A stretch of 5,942 nucleotides of DNA. It comes from DASSUW01 sp035706585 (GTDB lineage Bacteria; Actinomycetota; Thermoleophilia; Solirubrobacterales; Solirubrobacteraceae). The translations under genes were made by a program, and so were the position numbers. The stretch lies in NCBI GenBank assembly GCA_035706585.1, contig DASSUW010000178.1:1-5942 (forward strand). Direction: 5' to 3'. Positions 4,837-5,942 of this stretch are shown here, piece after piece (within the stretch, counting starts at the first letter, position 1; the number at the start of each line of letters is the position of its first letter). Below the pieces are notes generated by a model. It did not search any database and was not told the origin of the DNA. It worked only from the letters and a program-made list of their open reading frames with translations.

Positions 4837-5942
4837 CAGTCGATGCAGGATGACCCACAGCTGACGATCAGCTCGACGATTCCGCCCGGCGCGATCCGCT
4901 GCCCGGCGTCCGGGTTGCTGTCGATGACGACCCCGGCGGCCACGGTCGCCGATTCGGTGCGCGTGGTCGACCACTTCAGGCCCACGGCGCCCAGCGCGTC
5001 CTGGGCGTCGCTCTCGCCGAGGCCCGCGACCTTCGGCACGAGCAGCGGCGGCGGGCCGGACGAGATGAACACCGTGACCGTGCTGCCCTCGTCGACGACC
5101 GTGCCGGCGACGGGATCGGTGCGCGTCGCGGCACCCTCCGCGACCGCGGCCGACGGCTCGGTCGCCCCCTCCGGCTGCAGGCCCAGGTTCTCGAGCGTGG
5201 CGTAGGCGTCCGCGCGCGCGGCGTTGGCGACGTTCGGCACCGTCACGCGACCGGGCACGCGGCCGGACGACACGAACACGGTCACGACGGCGCCGCGCTC
5301 GACCTCGGTGCCGGCGGCCGGGTCGGTACGCGTGGCCGCGCCTTCGTCGATCTCGTCGGACGGCTCGCTCGCGGTACGCGGCCGCAGGCCGGCTCCCCGG
5401 AGCGTCGCGAGCGCCTCCGCGCGCGGCTTCCCTCTGACATCCGGGATCGCGATCGTCTGCGTCGCGGGCCCGGTCGAGATCAGCAGCGTGACCCGCGCGT
5501 CACGATCCACCGTCGTCCCGGCGGGCGGGAGCGTGCGCGTCGCGTGGTCGGCGGCGATCGTCGCCGACGCCTCGGTGCGCAGACGTGGTCGCACGCCCGC
5601 GTCGCGCAGGATCGCGCGGGCCGCGTCGCGTTCACTCCCGGTGACGTCCGGGAGCTTGACGGTCGCGCCCGGCGGCCCGGTCGAGATGAACAGCGCGACA
5701 CGGGCACCGTCGTCGACGGTCGCGCCGCCCGGCGGGTCGGTGCGGGTCGCCGAGCCCTCCGGAACCGACCTCGACGGCTCGGACCCCGTGACCGCCTCCA
5801 GGCCGGCGTCGGCCAGGATCGCCTGCGCCGCGGCCCGCGTCTCGCCGGCCACCTGCGGCACGCTGACCGCGCTCGTCGTGTCCCACCCGCCGCGGACCGT
5901 CGTCACGGCGCTGCCGCCCGCGAACCCGACGGCGGCGCACGC
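4836..5942 (-). CDS. PASTA-repeat protein, C-terminal part (possibly a Ser/Thr kinase); runs off the window
   Basis: The frame is open to the window edge and gives 368 visible residues. The first dozen (ACAAVGFAGGSA) are small and hydrophobic, like the end of a membrane helix, and then five PASTA domains follow. Each opens with a VPxV-type strand (VPQVAG, LPDVTG, IPDVRG, VPNVAN, VPKVAG), continues through a helix ending in a G-[LV] turn, and closes with P-x-x-G-x-x-V...V-x-x-x-x-S-x-G. PASTA arrays outside the membrane bind muropeptides or cell-wall glycan, usually as the sensor half of PknB-type kinases. The kinase half, if any, lies beyond 5942. A GTG at 5906 could be mistaken for the start, but the upstream codons continue in frame and look membrane-like. 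The protein ends in CGSSCID with two nearby cysteines. The sixA gene follows with a one-base overlap. Confidence 0.93.
   Translation of the reverse strand, partial: ACAAVGFAGGSAVTTVRGGWDTTSAVSVPQVAGETRAAAQAILADAGLEAVTGSEPSRSVPEGSATRTDPPGGATVDDGARVALFISTGPPGATVKLPDVTGSERDAARAILRDAGVRPRLRTEASATIAADHATRTLPPAGTTVDRDARVTLLISTGPATQTIAIPDVRGKPRAEALATLRGAGLRPRTASEPSDEIDEGAATRTDPAAGTEVERGAVVTVFVSSGRVPGRVTVPNVANAARADAYATLENLGLQPEGATEPSAAVAEGAATRTDPVAGTVVDEGSTVTVFISSGPPPLLVPKVAGLGESDAQDALGAVGLKWSTTRTESATVAAGVVIDSNPDAGQRIAPGGIVELIVSCGSSCID
4860..5861 (-). repeat. Five tandem PASTA-coding repeats, period 207 bp
   Basis: The units are roughly 5861-5655, 5654-5448, 5447-5241, 5240-5040 and 5039-4860. The first three are exactly 69 codons from one Pro to the next, the fourth is 67, and the last is the most divergent and ends the protein. 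A motif like EGAATRTDP recurs almost unchanged in units 3 and 4 (with close versions in units 1 and 2), but unit 5 has AGVVIDSNP instead. This suggests duplication or homogenisation among units 1-4. Confidence 0.85.

Noticed and set aside
1..5942. tRNA, rRNA, CRISPR array, insertion sequence or attachment site
   Set aside because: No cloverleaf, repeat-spacer array, transposase motif or terminal inverted repeat was seen. The only clear repeats are the 11-bp operator boxes and the in-frame PASTA units.

Overview
The window is very GC-rich and its codons end almost always in G or C. Gene density is high, neighbouring genes overlap by 1-4 bases, and several starts have no ribosome binding site. 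These traits and the protein types suggest a high-GC actinobacterium. The thermoleophilic Solirubrobacterales are my best guess, from protein style only and without a database search.

Layout. (1) Positions 1-180 (minus) hold the N-terminal DNA-binding domain of a MerR-family regulator, cut by the window edge. Just upstream of its start lie three 11-bp direct repeats that fit the operator pattern described for CarH, the B12-dependent light-responsive MerR repressor. (2) Positions 261-446 (minus) hold an unrecognised small ORF with strongly coding-like codon use. (3) Positions 595-4111 (plus) form a compact three-gene operon: a 51-residue membrane protein with a YLDPGTGS signature; a two-part protein with a kinase-like N-terminal motif set and a C-terminal SAM-dependent methyltransferase; and a five-helix membrane enzyme of the alkaline phosphatase/sulfatase superfamily with a threonine nucleophile, resembling phosphoethanolamine and phosphoglycerol transferases. 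The junctions are 4-base stop/start overlaps. (4) Positions 4176-4355 (plus) encode a 59-residue putative zinc-binding protein that converges on and overlaps the next gene. (5) Positions 4330-5942 (minus) encode the C-terminal part of a protein with five PASTA repeats, followed by a SixA-type histidine phosphatase coupled through TGATG.

How the genes may work together. The plus-strand operon most plausibly modifies a lipid-linked or surface glycan at the membrane: the methyltransferase (with a possible phosphotransferase domain) acts inside and the alkaline-phosphatase-fold enzyme acts outside. No substrate can be read from the sequence. The minus-strand pair joins an envelope-sensing PASTA protein, perhaps a Ser/Thr kinase whose catalytic part lies outside the window, to a phosphatase. 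The best candidates for something undescribed are the three-gene envelope module, the kinase-like motifs fused to the methyltransferase, and the CarH-like operator.
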